Source of the DNA: Pararhizobium antarcticum
GTDB taxonomy: Bacteria > Pseudomonadota > Alphaproteobacteria > Rhizobiales > Rhizobiaceae
Direction of reading: 5' to 3'
NCBI RefSeq assembly: GCF_001885585.1
Contig: NZ_LSRP01000107.1
Location: 62,001-126,000 of the forward strand
Length of the DNA: 64,000 nt
Part shown: positions 47,921 through 56,973 of the stretch, in pieces
Layout: each line of letters opens with the position of its first letter
How positions within the stretch are numbered: position 1 is the stretch's first letter
Program-made: the position numbers and the translations under genes
The notes under the pieces: model-generated
What the model saw: only the letters and a program-made list of their open reading frames with translations
The model's database searches: none
What the model was told of the DNA's origin: nothing

Positions 47921-48076
47921 ATCTGCTCGGGCTTGATCGAATAGTCGGTCGCCGGACAGTCATGCACAGATGTTCTCCTGGCGTATCCTTTTGCTGCAGA
48001 TGTTCCCTCCCTCATCTGCATGCGATGCGCCCTCCTGGCCCCGCTCGCCTTACATGGCAAGCGGGGCTTTTTTTTC
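47921..48076 (+). ncRNA. Candidate trans-acting small RNA with CU-rich loops
   Basis: The stretch has no ORF with a good ribosome site but ends in a strong terminator with eight T (48038-48075). Upstream of it TGCAGATG (47995-48002) and CATCTGCA (48013-48020) form a perfect 8-bp stem presenting the 10-nt loop TTCCCTCCCT. Two more unpaired CU-rich patches, TTCTCCTGG and CCCTCCTGG, flank it. Such loops pair with Shine-Dalgarno sequences and are a feature of rhizobial sRNAs of the alpha-r7/alpha-r14/AbcR kind. The 5-prime end is approximate and the class is inferred. Confidence 0.5.
48038..48075 (+). terminator. Terminator of the sRNA candidate
   Basis: GCCCCGCT (48038-48045) pairs with AGCGGGGC (48060-48067), and GCC with GGC inside one mismatch. 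A run of eight T follows. On the minus strand no T run follows, so it does not serve the ferredoxin gene. Confidence 0.9.
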
Positions 48077-48104
48077 AAAATTTATTGGAGAGCAACGCGG
48101 CCAA

Positions 48105-48425
48105 TCAGGCCTGGCGTTCGGGCACATGCACGACAAGACCGTCGAATGCATCCGCCATCTTGATCTGACAGGACAGGCGCGAGGTCGGCTTCACGTCATA
48201 GGCGAAATCCAGCATGTCCTCTTCCATCGCTTCGGGTGCGCCGACGGCGGCCGACCATGCCTCGTCGATATAGACATGACAGGTGGCACAGGCACAGGCA
48301 CCGCCACATTCGGCTTCGATGCCCGGAACGGAGTTGCGCACGGCATTTTCCATGACGGTCGAGCCGTTCTGGACGTCAAGGTCGTGGCGCGTGCCGTCAA
48401 AGGCGACGATGGTCAGTTTTGTCAT
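48105..48425 (-). CDS. Adrenodoxin-type [2Fe-2S] ferredoxin
   Basis: A 106-residue vertebrate-type ferredoxin. The cluster ligands are the cysteines in [12 protein letters not shown] (three of them) and the fourth in SRLSCQIKM. It carries electrons to cytochromes P450 or to cluster biogenesis. ATG 48425 gives [18 protein letters not shown], the family start; the upstream extension of the frame is not conserved. Often named fdxB or fdx in rhizobia. It is alone here. Confidence 0.93.
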   Translation of the reverse strand: MTKLTIVAFDGTRHDLDVQNGSTVMENAVRNSVPGIEAECGGACACATCHVYIDEAWSAAVGAPEAMEEDMLDFAYDVKPTSRLSCQIKMADAFDGLVVHVPERQA

Positions 48426-48635
48426 GGTCGGTTCCGGATGCTGGCGTTGTTTCGGCGTGCCGCATCGAAAATTGCGCCGCCTTTCCAAAAAGACGGCGCG
48501 CAACACGGCAGATTCAGCTGATTTCTTCCAACAATTCAGGCTGCCAGTCAACTCGGCAAGCCTGCGGCGAAAAGCCGACGATGCACAAAGCCGGGCCGCA
48601 TGCCCTTCGCGGGCACTGTTATCTACTGGATCCGT

Positions 48636-49004
48636 TTAACGGCAGAGCTTGAGGATGAATATTTCTGCTTCGAGAACGGAGGTTGCAAGTGCCGCCAGAT
48701 GGCCGGCGTCCTGCGGATGATCCTCGACGGTCTGTGCAGTCTGGGCGACGGTGAAGGCACCGACGGCGAGCGCAGCCCCCTTCAGCCGATGCGCCGTCGC
48801 CAGACGATGATCGACGCTGTCGGAGGACAGTTCCTTCATCAGCTGACGCGTCTGCCGCGCAAACATCTGCAGCACTTCGAGTTCCAGGTGCTTGTCACCC
48901 ATGGTCTGTGTCGCGAGATGGACCAGATCGATCGGCCGCGATTTTGAAGGACATGCACCGCCGAAATTATCGGGGGCTTCGAAAGCGATCTTGAGTGCCG
49001 CCAT
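48636..49004 (-). CDS. Orphan HPt (histidine phosphotransfer) domain protein
   Basis: A 122-residue protein whose central helix carries the HPt motif AHRLKGAALAVGA, with the phosphoacceptor histidine of HRLKGAA. It has no kinase or receiver domain, so it would act as a shuttle in a phosphorelay or as a phosphate sink. ATG 49004 is used, with AAGGAAA upstream; the reading frame could also start at TTG 49013. It is divergent from the gpr gene. Confidence 0.85.
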   Translation of the reverse strand: MAALKIAFEAPDNFGGACPSKSRPIDLVHLATQTMGDKHLELEVLQMFARQTRQLMKELSSDSVDHRLATAHRLKGAALAVGAFTVAQTAQTVEDHPQDAGHLAALATSVLEAEIFILKLCR

Positions 49005-49666
49005 TTTGGCCAATTTCCTTGTTTTCTAATTCAACAGCCGATGGGGTCCGGTTTGCCGCCCGCATCGTAAAAACCTATCCAGATCCTCAACGAGCAGGTT
49101 CGGCCGACCATTGAAATCAACCACCTGTCGAAGCACTCTCATGACAGAAGACTGTGCCGGGATTGCGTTCGAGCAATGCAATCCAGCCTATTTCCCGTCT
49201 GCCTTGCCGGTTATTAAGCCGCAGCGGCGCTGCTATCAGATTAAATCGGGGCGCAATGAAGGCATAAATCGCCCGGCATGGTTAACGACAGTTAAACCGC
49301 CTGAATTCCTTGGCTTTTCGGATTCAAAAGCCCTTTGGGCATTAAGAAGTTGTTAGCATTTTAACGATTGGAGAAGGGCGTTAATTGTCAGAAACAGGTG
49401 AATGTGTCACTACGGTACGGTTAGGGACAGTTTGTGCCGGCTTGCCGCCACGGTCCCGGTGGAAAAGAGCATGCGTGGCTATCTTCATGGTCCCGATGCC
49501 ACTATCCACCGGTGTGAATGAATTGGGTGACCTGTCAGGGTATTGCGTGACTGTGATGCGTGTATCTTGCCGTCACCGCCTGAATGCGGAGATGCTCCAC
49601 AAGGGACAGGCGGTCCTCATGGAGATTGGTCGCAAACGGGCAGTTTGGTAACGAGGCGTATCCGTA
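49005..49666. promoter_or_regulatory. Long upstream region of gpr with clustered TTAA motifs
   Basis: No convincing gene in 660 bp; two small ORFs here lack support. TTAA occurs at 49282, 49292, 49342, 49361 and 49381. TTAA-GAAGTTG-TTAG at 49342-49356 comes within one base of the CtrA consensus TTAA-N7-TTAA, and TTAAC follows at 49361-49365. The region may bind CtrA. This is inference from motifs only. Confidence 0.45.
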
Positions 49667-52600
49667 ATGGCGACAAATAAAAGCAACGAATCGATCGACG
49701 ACAAGGCTTTCCAGGCATTGGAAAATGCGCTGAAGATCGACTTTGACGAGCTTAAGTCGGCCCTGAACGAAAAGACTTCCTTGGATGATCCGGAGGAACA
49801 TGTGTCTGAACCCACGACCAAGGCTTCGGCATCCGACCAGCAGAGACATGCAAAACAGGCCGGCGAACCTGCGGCAAAAACCGCAAGGCCCCAGGATCAG
49901 GCAAGAGGCCTGACGCCGGAACAGGCGCCCCGGGCGCCGTCCTTCGCGCCGGCAAACGACGACGGCCGCAAGACGCCGGCAGCCATCCTCCGGTCCCTCG
50001 AAATCCGCTCCAGCCGGACAACGATGCGCATTGCCGCTGCCGTGGCGCTGCTGTGGGTCATTGGTGGTCTTGGCGTCGCCAACCTTCTCTACGGGCCGGA
50101 AATCTGGCAGATCCGCTCGCTTGCGGATCTCGCAGCCATGCCTGGTGCCGTTGGCGTGGCGATCTTCATCATTCTGCCGGTCATGCTGTTCTTCTCCTTT
50201 GCCATCATGATTTCCCGGGCCCACGAACTGCGCAGCGCCGCCCGCTCCATGGCGGAAGTCGCACTGCGCCTTGCCGAGCCGGAAACGGCAGCCTCCGAGC
50301 GGATCATGACGGTCGGCCAGGCGGTTCGCCGCGAGGTCTCCGCGATGAACGAAGGCATCGAGCGCACCATTGCGCGGGCGACCGAACTCGAAACGCTGGT
50401 GCATTCCGAAGTCAACGCGCTGGAACGCAGCTACAGCGACAACGAACTGCGCGTCCGCACGCTGGTCCAGGAACTGGGCCTCGAGCGAGAAGCCATCGTT
50501 GGCCATGCCGAGCGGATCCGCTCCTCGATTTCGGGTGCGCATGCGCAGCTGAAGGACGAACTGGCGCTGGCAGGCGAAGACATCACCACCCGGATCGGCA
50601 CATCGGGCGAAGCGTTCGCATCGATGATCGAGACCCGTGCTGCCGCCCTGATGGAAAAGTCCAATACCGCGACCCAGACCATCAGTGCCATGCTGTCGAC
50701 CCGCACCGATGCGCTTGTCTCGGGCCTGACGACGGCCGGCGTGTCACTCAGCACCGAATTCGATTCCCGCCTCGAAAACCTCAGCCAGACCCTGGCCAAG
50801 CGCGGCCAGCAATTGCTTGGCCAGTTCGAGACCCGCGCTTCCTCGCTCGACGCCAATACGGAAAAGCTGAATGCCGCCCTCAACGAGCGGGCTCGCCAGC
50901 TGAACGAAACATTGATCGCCCGCACCCGCGATCTGAACGAAAGCCTGAACATCGGCCAGCAGGCGATCACCGGTGGCCTGGACGACATCCTGCAATCGCT
51001 GAATGCGACGCTCGACGAACGCGGGGCCAGCTTCCGCCAGAGCCTGAAGTCGACTGCCGACGACACGATCATGGACCTCGACCTGCGCTCCGGCTTCTTC
51101 GAGGAGAAACTCCAGGCGACTGTCGGCACGCTGGCGACAGCCTTTGATTCACGCTTCCACGAATTTGCCAATGCCTTCGACAAACGCGCCGGAATGCTCG
51201 ATTCGAAACTGATGGAAAGCCTCGCCCGCATCAACCAGACGGTGTCCGGTGGGTCCGATGCGATCGGCGGCATGCTCGACAGCAGCATCGAGAAATTCGA
51301 GAATGCGCTTTCCGACCAGTCTCTGACCCTGGCGACGACACTCGGCACCACGCAGGATTTCATCGAGCAGACCATCAGCGGCAAGACAAGCGAACTTGGC
51401 GAGGCCATCGGCAACGCCCACAGCCGGATCGACAGCGTCCTGTCGGAACGCTCCGGTGCGCTGATGAGTGCGCTTACCGAAGCGCAGGATCGGATCGAAT
51501 CCGGCTTCAGTCAGCGCGCCGATACGCTCGAAACAAACCTCGCCGGCAGCGAAATGCGCCTTGCCGCATCACTCGATGCACGCACCGGCAATCTCGTCGA
51601 CGGCCTGCAGTCGGCCCATAGCCGCATCGAGCAGACGCTCGCAAGCCGCGCCGACGAAATCACCAGTGCGATCGCTTCCAGCCAGTTCAAGCTCGACAAT
51701 ACGCTCTCCGAGCGCACAGCCGCGCTGACCGGCGTCCTGACGTCGAGCACGACAGCCATCGAAACCGCTCTGGGCGGCACGGCCGAGCATCTCGACACGC
51801 TCCTGTCCGAGCGCACCGCCAGCCTGTCGGCGGCGCTTGCGTCGGGCACAGAAGGCATTGCCGAAACGCTTGCCATGGGAACCGCAGCCGTTGAAATCTC
51901 GCTTGGTGGAACAGCCGAGCAGATCGACGGTATTCTGTCCGAGCGCACTGCAGCGCTGACCGATGTCCTGACCTCGAGCACGACGGCCATCGAAACGGCG
52001 CTGGGCGGCACGGCCGAGCAGCTTGGCTCGATCATGTCCGAGCGCACGGCCAACCTGTCGGCAGCGCTTTCGTCCGGGACCGAAGGTCTCACGGAGGCAC
52101 TCGCCATGGGCGCCGCCGCCGTCGACATGTCGCTTGGCGGCACCACCGAACAGCTTGAAACCCTTCTTGCAGAGCGGACAGCGGCTTTGTCCGGCGTCCT
52201 GTCGTCCAGCACCGATGCGATCGAGACCGCCATTGGCGGGACGGTCGAGCGGGTCGGCGGCATTCTGTCGGACCGCACCCAGGTGCTGGCCGCCGATCTT
52301 TCGGCGCGCACCGAAACACTCGATGTCATGCTCGCACAGCGCAATGCCGATATCGCCGGGACCATGTCGGCAAGTGCTGCGGACATGGCCGAAACACTGT
52401 CGAGCCGGACCGAGGAAATCGCCGACAACCTGTCGTTCCGCGCCACTGCGATTGCCGAAACCATGTCCGATCGCGTTAGCGACATCGAACAGCAACTGTC
52501 CGGCCGCGTTGCCGAGATTGCCGACAATCTCAGCGGTCGCGTCAGCGAAATTGCCGGTACGATGACCCGCACCTCGGGCGACATTGCCGGTGCCCTGTCC

Positions 52601-55600
52601 GGCCATGCGTCGGAAATTGCCGCGTCCATGGCGAGCAAGGCCTCCGAAATCGAGCAGACCCTGTCGGGCCGCGCCGCGGAACTGACCGGGTCCTTGTCCT
52701 CGACGCACGATCGTATCCGCGCGACGCTGGATGACCGGATCAATGCGATCAATATCGCCGTCAGCGAAGGCAGCAACCATCTCACCGAGGTGCTCTCGGA
52801 ACAGACGACATCGATCGCTACAACACTCGCAACAAGTGCGAGCATGCTGGAAATGACGCTCGAAGAGCGGCAGAGCGAACTTGGATCCGCCATTGACCGC
52901 AGCGCCGATGCGCTCGACCAGCGCATGCGCGATAGCACCAGCCTCGTCGCCAGCCGCCTGGGCGAAACGGCAGACCAGATCGGCCATGCCGCCGACACGC
53001 TGAACAACCGCATGGACGCCTCGGCATCCGGTATCCACGCCAGCCTGGAAGAAACAAGCAACCGGATCGAAAGCAGCCTCGGCCATCTCGAAGGCCGCAT
53101 CCGCGAGAGCGTCGGCAGCGTCCACGCCATCGTCGACACTGCGGGCCAGCAGATCGGCGAAACGCTGTCCGGCCGCGCCGCGGAACTTGGCCGCGTCAGC
53201 GAAGCTGCAGCGAGCCGGATTTCCCAAACACTGTCGACGCACACATCCGAACTGGACCGCGTCAGCGAAGCCGCAGCGAGCCGAATTTCCGAAACACTGT
53301 CGACCCACACATCTGAACTGGACCGCGTCAGCGAAGCTGCGGCGAGCCGGATTTCGGCCAGCATCGAAGGCGGCACGAACCGGATCGAAGAGCGTCTCGG
53401 AACCATGGACCGTGCCCTGACCATCGGGCTCGACAATGTCAGCCGGACGATCGAAGGCAAGGCCGCTGGCCTCGTCACCAGCATTCGCGGTGCCGTGGGT
53501 GACGCAGCCCAGGGTATCGACGCCGAGGCCGCCCGCTCGGCCGACCTGCTTGCCCGCGCCGGCGATGATTTTGCCCGCGCCATGGCTGCCCGTCAGACGG
53601 AATTTGCCACCTCGATCGAACAGACGGCGGCCCAGGTCGCCATGCGCAGCGCGGAACTCGCCCGCTCGGTCGGCGAAGCCTCCGACAATGCCAGCGCCCG
53701 GATTTCCGAAACGCAGGGGCGTGTTGCCGAACAGGCCTCAACGCTGCAGCAGAACCTGTCCGACGTCGAAAAGGCGCTGGAAGCGCGCGGCAACGCCATC
53801 CGCGCAACGCTGGATGACAAGACGCGCGAACTGAATTCGATGCTGTCTGGCCGTTCGGCCGAATTGTCCCGCCTGATCGACGAGCAGGCCCGTCCGCTGG
53901 TCGAGCAATATGCCGTTACCGGCAAGGAAACCGCCGAGCGCATCACCGCCATTACCCAGGAAAGCGCCGATCGCCTGCGTGCCGAAAGCGCATCGCTGAT
54001 CCACAGCCTGACGGCCCGCACCGGCGAAACCCTGAATGCGATTTCCGGTCGTGCAGAAGAGACGGCCAAGGCGATGAAGATGGTCGAAAACCGTCTGCAA
54101 TCGACGGCCACCGGCCTGATCGACCAGCTCGCCGCCAGCAATTCGGCGATCGCTTCGGTCATCGAGCAGGCAGGCGCCAACCTCGGCGCCATGGATGAGC
54201 AGCTCGAATCAACCACCGCGCGCTTCTCCGAATCCGCCACCCGCGCCACGGACATGCTCTCGACATCGACCCGCCTTCTCGAAGGCAAGGTCGACAAGCT
54301 CTCGGAGATCTCCGGCTCGACCCTGTCGCAGATCGGCGGCATCGTCGGTCGCTTCGAGGATCACTCGCGCGTGCTCAGCCAGGCCTCAGACCTCCTGGGC
54401 GCGGCCCAGTCCAATCTCGCCAGCACGCTCGAGGAACGCCAGGAGGCCCTGCGCACCCTCTCTGTCGGCCTCGTCCGGCGCTCGGAGGAGATCGAAAAGA
54501 CCATGCACGCGCTGGAAGGCTTCGTCGATGGCGCCTTCGAACGGGCGGAAGAACGCTCGACCCAGGTTGCAGGCAACCTTCGCAGCGGCATCCAGTCATC
54601 CTTTGCCGATGTCGGCCGCCTGCTGACAGACGCCGAGAAGCGCGCAGCATCGGCTGCAGACGCCATGCGCACAGCTCTGGTCCAGGCAGGCGACGAAGCC
54701 AGCATGTCGGTTGAATCCGTGTTCGTTCGCGCCGAAGAGCGCTCAAGCCAGATCGCCGGCAATCTGCGGGCCGGTGTTCAGGCATCCTTCAATGATGTCA
54801 GCAAGACGCTGTCCGAGGCAGAAGCGCGCGCCGCCAACGCCTCCGAAACGATGCGTGCGGCAGTGACCAAGGCTGGCGACGAGGCCGGCATGTCGGTCGA
54901 AAATGCCTTCATCCGCGCCGAGGAACGGTCCAAGGAAGTCGCCTCGCGTCTTCGTGGCAGCGTCGGGGCTTCACTTTCGGATATCGAACGCCTGCTGGCC
55001 GAAACCGGCAAGAAATCCGACGGTGCCGCCCTGCAGATGCGGGAAGCCCTTCGCCAGGCTGTCGAGGATGCGATCGGCAAGTTCAGCGGCGCCACCGACG
55101 ATATCCGCCGTTCGGCCAACGAGATCCGCAAGGAACTCGACATGACCCGCGAAGAATTGAAGCGCGGCGCATTCGACCTGCCGGAAGAAGCCAAGGAAAA
55201 TGCCTCTGTCATGCGGCGCGCCGTTGCCGAGCAGATCAAGGCGCTGCAGGAACTGTCCGAGATCATCGGCAAGTCCTCGGGCCAGATGGAAGTCTCGCAG
55301 CCTGTCGTCCGCCAGCAGCAGCCGGTCGCCAACCCTATCGCCCAGGCCATCGCCCGGCCGGTCGCCCAGGCCATTGTCACACCAGCGCCGGCCCGCGTCG
55401 TCCAGCAGCAGCCGACCCCCGAACCGCGTCGCCAGGAGCCTGCACCTGCCCTGCGCGGCACGCTTGGCCTGCAGCCGCAACCGGTTGCCCAGCAGCCCGT
55501 CCGCCAGCCCGCACAGCCCGTCGAGGACAGAAACACACGTCCGGAAGAAGGCAGCTGGATGCGTGATCTTTTGCGTGGGGCATCCCGTGACGAACCCCAG

Positions 55601-56014
55601 CCGGCGCCGGTACAGCGCGCTGCCGAGGCCCAGCCAGCCACACGGGCAAGCGACAGCCGCAATCCGCGGCATGTCATGGAATCGCTGAATTCGCTCTCGG
55701 TCGATATCGCCCGTGCCATCGATCATGACGCGTCGGTCGATCTCTGGCGCCGCTATCAGCGCGGCGAGCGCGACGTGTTCACACGCCGCCTCTACACGCT
55801 GAAGGGCCAGCAAACCTTCGACGAGATCAAGCGCAAGTATGATCGCGAACCGGAGTTCCGCACTGCCGTCGACAGGTACATCGCCGATTTCGAAAAGCTG
55901 CTGGCCGACGTTGCCCGCAACGATCGCGACAAGATGATGACCCAGACCTACCTGACGTCCGATACCGGCAAGGTCTACACCATGCTTGCCCATGCAGCCG
56001 GGCGGTTCAACTGA
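49667..56014 (+). CDS. gpr: Growth Pole Ring protein (GPR/RgsE), apolipoprotein-like
   Basis: A 2115-residue membrane protein. The acidic N-terminus (1-115) is followed by two transmembrane helices at about 118-140 and 160-183. An enormous helical region (about 190-1870) is built on 11-residue repeats, then comes a Gln/Pro-rich stretch (about 1880-1965) and a conserved C-terminal domain (about 2000-2115; HVMESLNSLSVDIARAIDH...). This length and plan match Agrobacterium GPR, which forms a ring at the growing pole and is needed for rod shape and polar growth. S. meliloti RgsE is the counterpart. Repeat blocks lie at about 681-875 and 1175-1240. TTAA motifs and a divergent HPt gene lie upstream. 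Confidence 0.93.
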   Translation: MATNKSNESIDDKAFQALENALKIDFDELKSALNEKTSLDDPEEHVSEPTTKASASDQQRHAKQAGEPAAKTARPQDQARGLTPEQAPRAPSFAPANDDGRKTPAAILRSLEIRSSRTTMRIAAAVALLWVIGGLGVANLLYGPEIWQIRSLADLAAMPGAVGVAIFIILPVMLFFSFAIMISRAHELRSAARSMAEVALRLAEPETAASERIMTVGQAVRREVSAMNEGIERTIARATELETLVHSEVNALERSYSDNELRVRTLVQELGLEREAIVGHAERIRSSISGAHAQLKDELALAGEDITTRIGTSGEAFASMIETRAAALMEKSNTATQTISAMLSTRTDALVSGLTTAGVSLSTEFDSRLENLSQTLAKRGQQLLGQFETRASSLDANTEKLNAALNERARQLNETLIARTRDLNESLNIGQQAITGGLDDILQSLNATLDERGASFRQSLKSTADDTIMDLDLRSGFFEEKLQATVGTLATAFDSRFHEFANAFDKRAGMLDSKLMESLARINQTVSGGSDAIGGMLDSSIEKFENALSDQSLTLATTLGTTQDFIEQTISGKTSELGEAIGNAHSRIDSVLSERSGALMSALTEAQDRIESGFSQRADTLETNLAGSEMRLAASLDARTGNLVDGLQSAHSRIEQTLASRADEITSAIASSQFKLDNTLSERTAALTGVLTSSTTAIETALGGTAEHLDTLLSERTASLSAALASGTEGIAETLAMGTAAVEISLGGTAEQIDGILSERTAALTDVLTSSTTAIETALGGTAEQLGSIMSERTANLSAALSSGTEGLTEALAMGAAAVDMSLGGTTEQLETLLAERTAALSGVLSSSTDAIETAIGGTVERVGGILSDRTQVLAADLSARTETLDVMLAQRNADIAGTMSASAADMAETLSSRTEEIADNLSFRATAIAETMSDRVSDIEQQLSGRVAEIADNLSGRVSEIAGTMTRTSGDIAGALSGHASEIAASMASKASEIEQTLSGRAAELTGSLSSTHDRIRATLDDRINAINIAVSEGSNHLTEVLSEQTTSIATTLATSASMLEMTLEERQSELGSAIDRSADALDQRMRDSTSLVASRLGETADQIGHAADTLNNRMDASASGIHASLEETSNRIESSLGHLEGRIRESVGSVHAIVDTAGQQIGETLSGRAAELGRVSEAAASRISQTLSTHTSELDRVSEAAASRISETLSTHTSELDRVSEAAASRISASIEGGTNRIEERLGTMDRALTIGLDNVSRTIEGKAAGLVTSIRGAVGDAAQGIDAEAARSADLLARAGDDFARAMAARQTEFATSIEQTAAQVAMRSAELARSVGEASDNASARISETQGRVAEQASTLQQNLSDVEKALEARGNAIRATLDDKTRELNSMLSGRSAELSRLIDEQARPLVEQYAVTGKETAERITAITQESADRLRAESASLIHSLTARTGETLNAISGRAEETAKAMKMVENRLQSTATGLIDQLAASNSAIASVIEQAGANLGAMDEQLESTTARFSESATRATDMLSTSTRLLEGKVDKLSEISGSTLSQIGGIVGRFEDHSRVLSQASDLLGAAQSNLASTLEERQEALRTLSVGLVRRSEEIEKTMHALEGFVDGAFERAEERSTQVAGNLRSGIQSSFADVGRLLTDAEKRAASAADAMRTALVQAGDEASMSVESVFVRAEERSSQIAGNLRAGVQASFNDVSKTLSEAEARAANASETMRAAVTKAGDEAGMSVENAFIRAEERSKEVASRLRGSVGASLSDIERLLAETGKKSDGAALQMREALRQAVEDAIGKFSGATDDIRRSANEIRKELDMTREELKRGAFDLPEEAKENASVMRRAVAEQIKALQELSEIIGKSSGQMEVSQPVVRQQQPVANPIAQAIARPVAQAIVTPAPARVVQQQPTPEPRRQEPAPALRGTLGLQPQPVAQQPVRQPAQPVEDRNTRPEEGSWMRDLLRGASRDEPQPAPVQRAAEAQPATRASDSRNPRHVMESLNSLSVDIARAIDHDASVDLWRRYQRGERDVFTRRLYTLKGQQTFDEIKRKYDREPEFRTAVDRYIADFEKLLADVARNDRDKMMTQTYLTSDTGKVYTMLAHAAGRFN
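51711..52290 (+). repeat. 231-bp internal repeat of gpr (33+44 residue units)
   Basis: Within gpr a 33-residue unit (SERTAALTGVLTSSTTAIETA...) and a 44-residue unit (SERTASLSAALASGTEGIAET...) alternate as A-B-A-B-A. The A units start 231 bp apart, at 51711 and 51942. All lengths are multiples of 11. DNA identity between copies is high, implying fairly recent duplication. Confidence 0.85.
53192..53350 (+). repeat. 66-bp tandem repeat within gpr
   Basis: Copies begin at 53192, 53258 and 53324, the third partial. They encode RVSEAAASRISETLSTHTS, a 22-residue unit. The copies differ at only a few bases. Confidence 0.9.
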
Positions 56015-56039
56015 TCCGAACCACTCGTTTAAACTCTGG

Positions 56040-56070
56040 AGGCTCCGCAGGACATCGCGGAGCCTTTTTT
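56040..56070 (+). terminator. Terminator of gpr
   Basis: AGGCTCCGC (56040-56048) pairs with GCGGAGCCT (56057-56065) around an 8-nt loop, followed by T residues. Confidence 0.92.
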
Positions 56071-56488
56071 GTATCACTCCCCTGACCTCGGCCCGCTGAT
56101 GCCCTGGAGAGCTCAGAGATCGCCGGGGTATAGGGAGTTGACGCATAAGAACTGGACCAGCGCGTTGATGCGCGGACGAAAGCTGCCGTTGAAGGTCAGC
56201 ACAGCGGCATATGGCGACTTGCCACCGCGCCATATCTCACATGTGTCGCAGAACCTGATTTTCCTGAATGTTGCTGAACAGAGCGAGCCTGGAGAAATCG
56301 CTTTTTTCCGGCAAAGGCAAACTCTGAGAGAACGAAGACCTGTTTGACAAACGGGTCTCGCTCGACCCGCCGCCAGTTTCGATCAGATTTGATGCCGCAG
56401 CCATCGTCAATGGATCGTCACGACCATCGAACCGCCGATCATCGGCTTAAGGGGTGGACAGGTCCCGTCCCGTTCGGCCAACAGTCTC
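56071..56488. other. Intergenic region, nothing recognised
   Basis: Short ORFs here have no ribosome site and no family resemblance. I see no repeat or clear promoter. Confidence 0.4.
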
Positions 56489-56842
56489 TTACCCTCGATA
56501 GGCCCGGCTGGACACCGAAATGCTGTTGCCATCCGGATCCTTGGCATTGGCATAGGCATAGCCGCCACCATCCTGAATCGTCCCAAAGACAAGACCGTCG
56601 GCAGAGCGCCGAGCGACGAAGCCGGCGACATCCTCGACACCGAAGACGAGCTTGACCAGCACCTGCCCCATCTTCTGGGCTTTGCCGGCCCTGTGCAGCA
56701 TCAGGATCGCACCGCCTTCCGGGTGCCGCAGTTCGCCAATTCGATCGGTCGGATCGAGCGTGCGGATGAAGCCGAAATGCCGTTCGTAGAATGCCGCGGT
56801 GACGTCTACGTCCCGCGTGTAGAGCAGGATCCTGTTCAGCAT
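56489..56842 (-). CDS. VOC/glyoxalase-fold protein
   Basis: A 117-residue protein of the vicinal oxygen chelate superfamily. The pattern LYTRDVDVTAAFYERHFGFIRTL, RHPEGGAILMLH and DPDGNSISVSSRAY is that of the VOC beta-alpha-beta-beta-beta repeats. The usual metal glutamate or histidine residues are only partly present, so enzyme activity is uncertain. ATG 56842 is preceded by AGGAGAGG. It lies upstream of nothing obvious and is separated from the pet operon by its terminator. Confidence 0.82.
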   Translation of the reverse strand: MLNRILLYTRDVDVTAAFYERHFGFIRTLDPTDRIGELRHPEGGAILMLHRAGKAQKMGQVLVKLVFGVEDVAGFVARRSADGLVFGTIQDGGGYAYANAKDPDGNSISVSSRAYRG

Positions 56843-56923
56843 GCCCACACACCTCTCCTGGGGCGAAACGCGTCTGCGCGCCACCTATGCCATTGTTTCC
56901 CTGTGCCCCTGTCCAGACAACGA

Positions 56924-56949
56924 AAAAGGCGGCCCGAAGACCGCCTTTT
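56924..56949 (-). terminator. Terminator of the petABC operon
   Basis: AAAAGGCGG (56924-56932) pairs with CCGCCTTTT (56941-56949) around an 8-nt loop, with a T run on the minus strand, 25 bp past the petC stop. Confidence 0.9.
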
Positions 56950-56973
56950 CAAAATAGTGACCTTCAAGAACGT

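Noticed and set aside
49111-49651. Two small + ORFs upstream of gpr (49111-49356, 49385-49651)
   Set aside because: No good ribosome site, atypical composition, no known family. They lie in a likely control region.
51511-53583. Long serine-rich antisense ORF within gpr
   Set aside because: It mirrors the repeats of gpr on the other strand, lacks a ribosome site and looks like low-complexity shadow.
56069-56347. A 92-codon ORF downstream of gpr
   Set aside because: It begins inside the gpr terminator tail and lacks a Shine-Dalgarno or any similarity I recognise.
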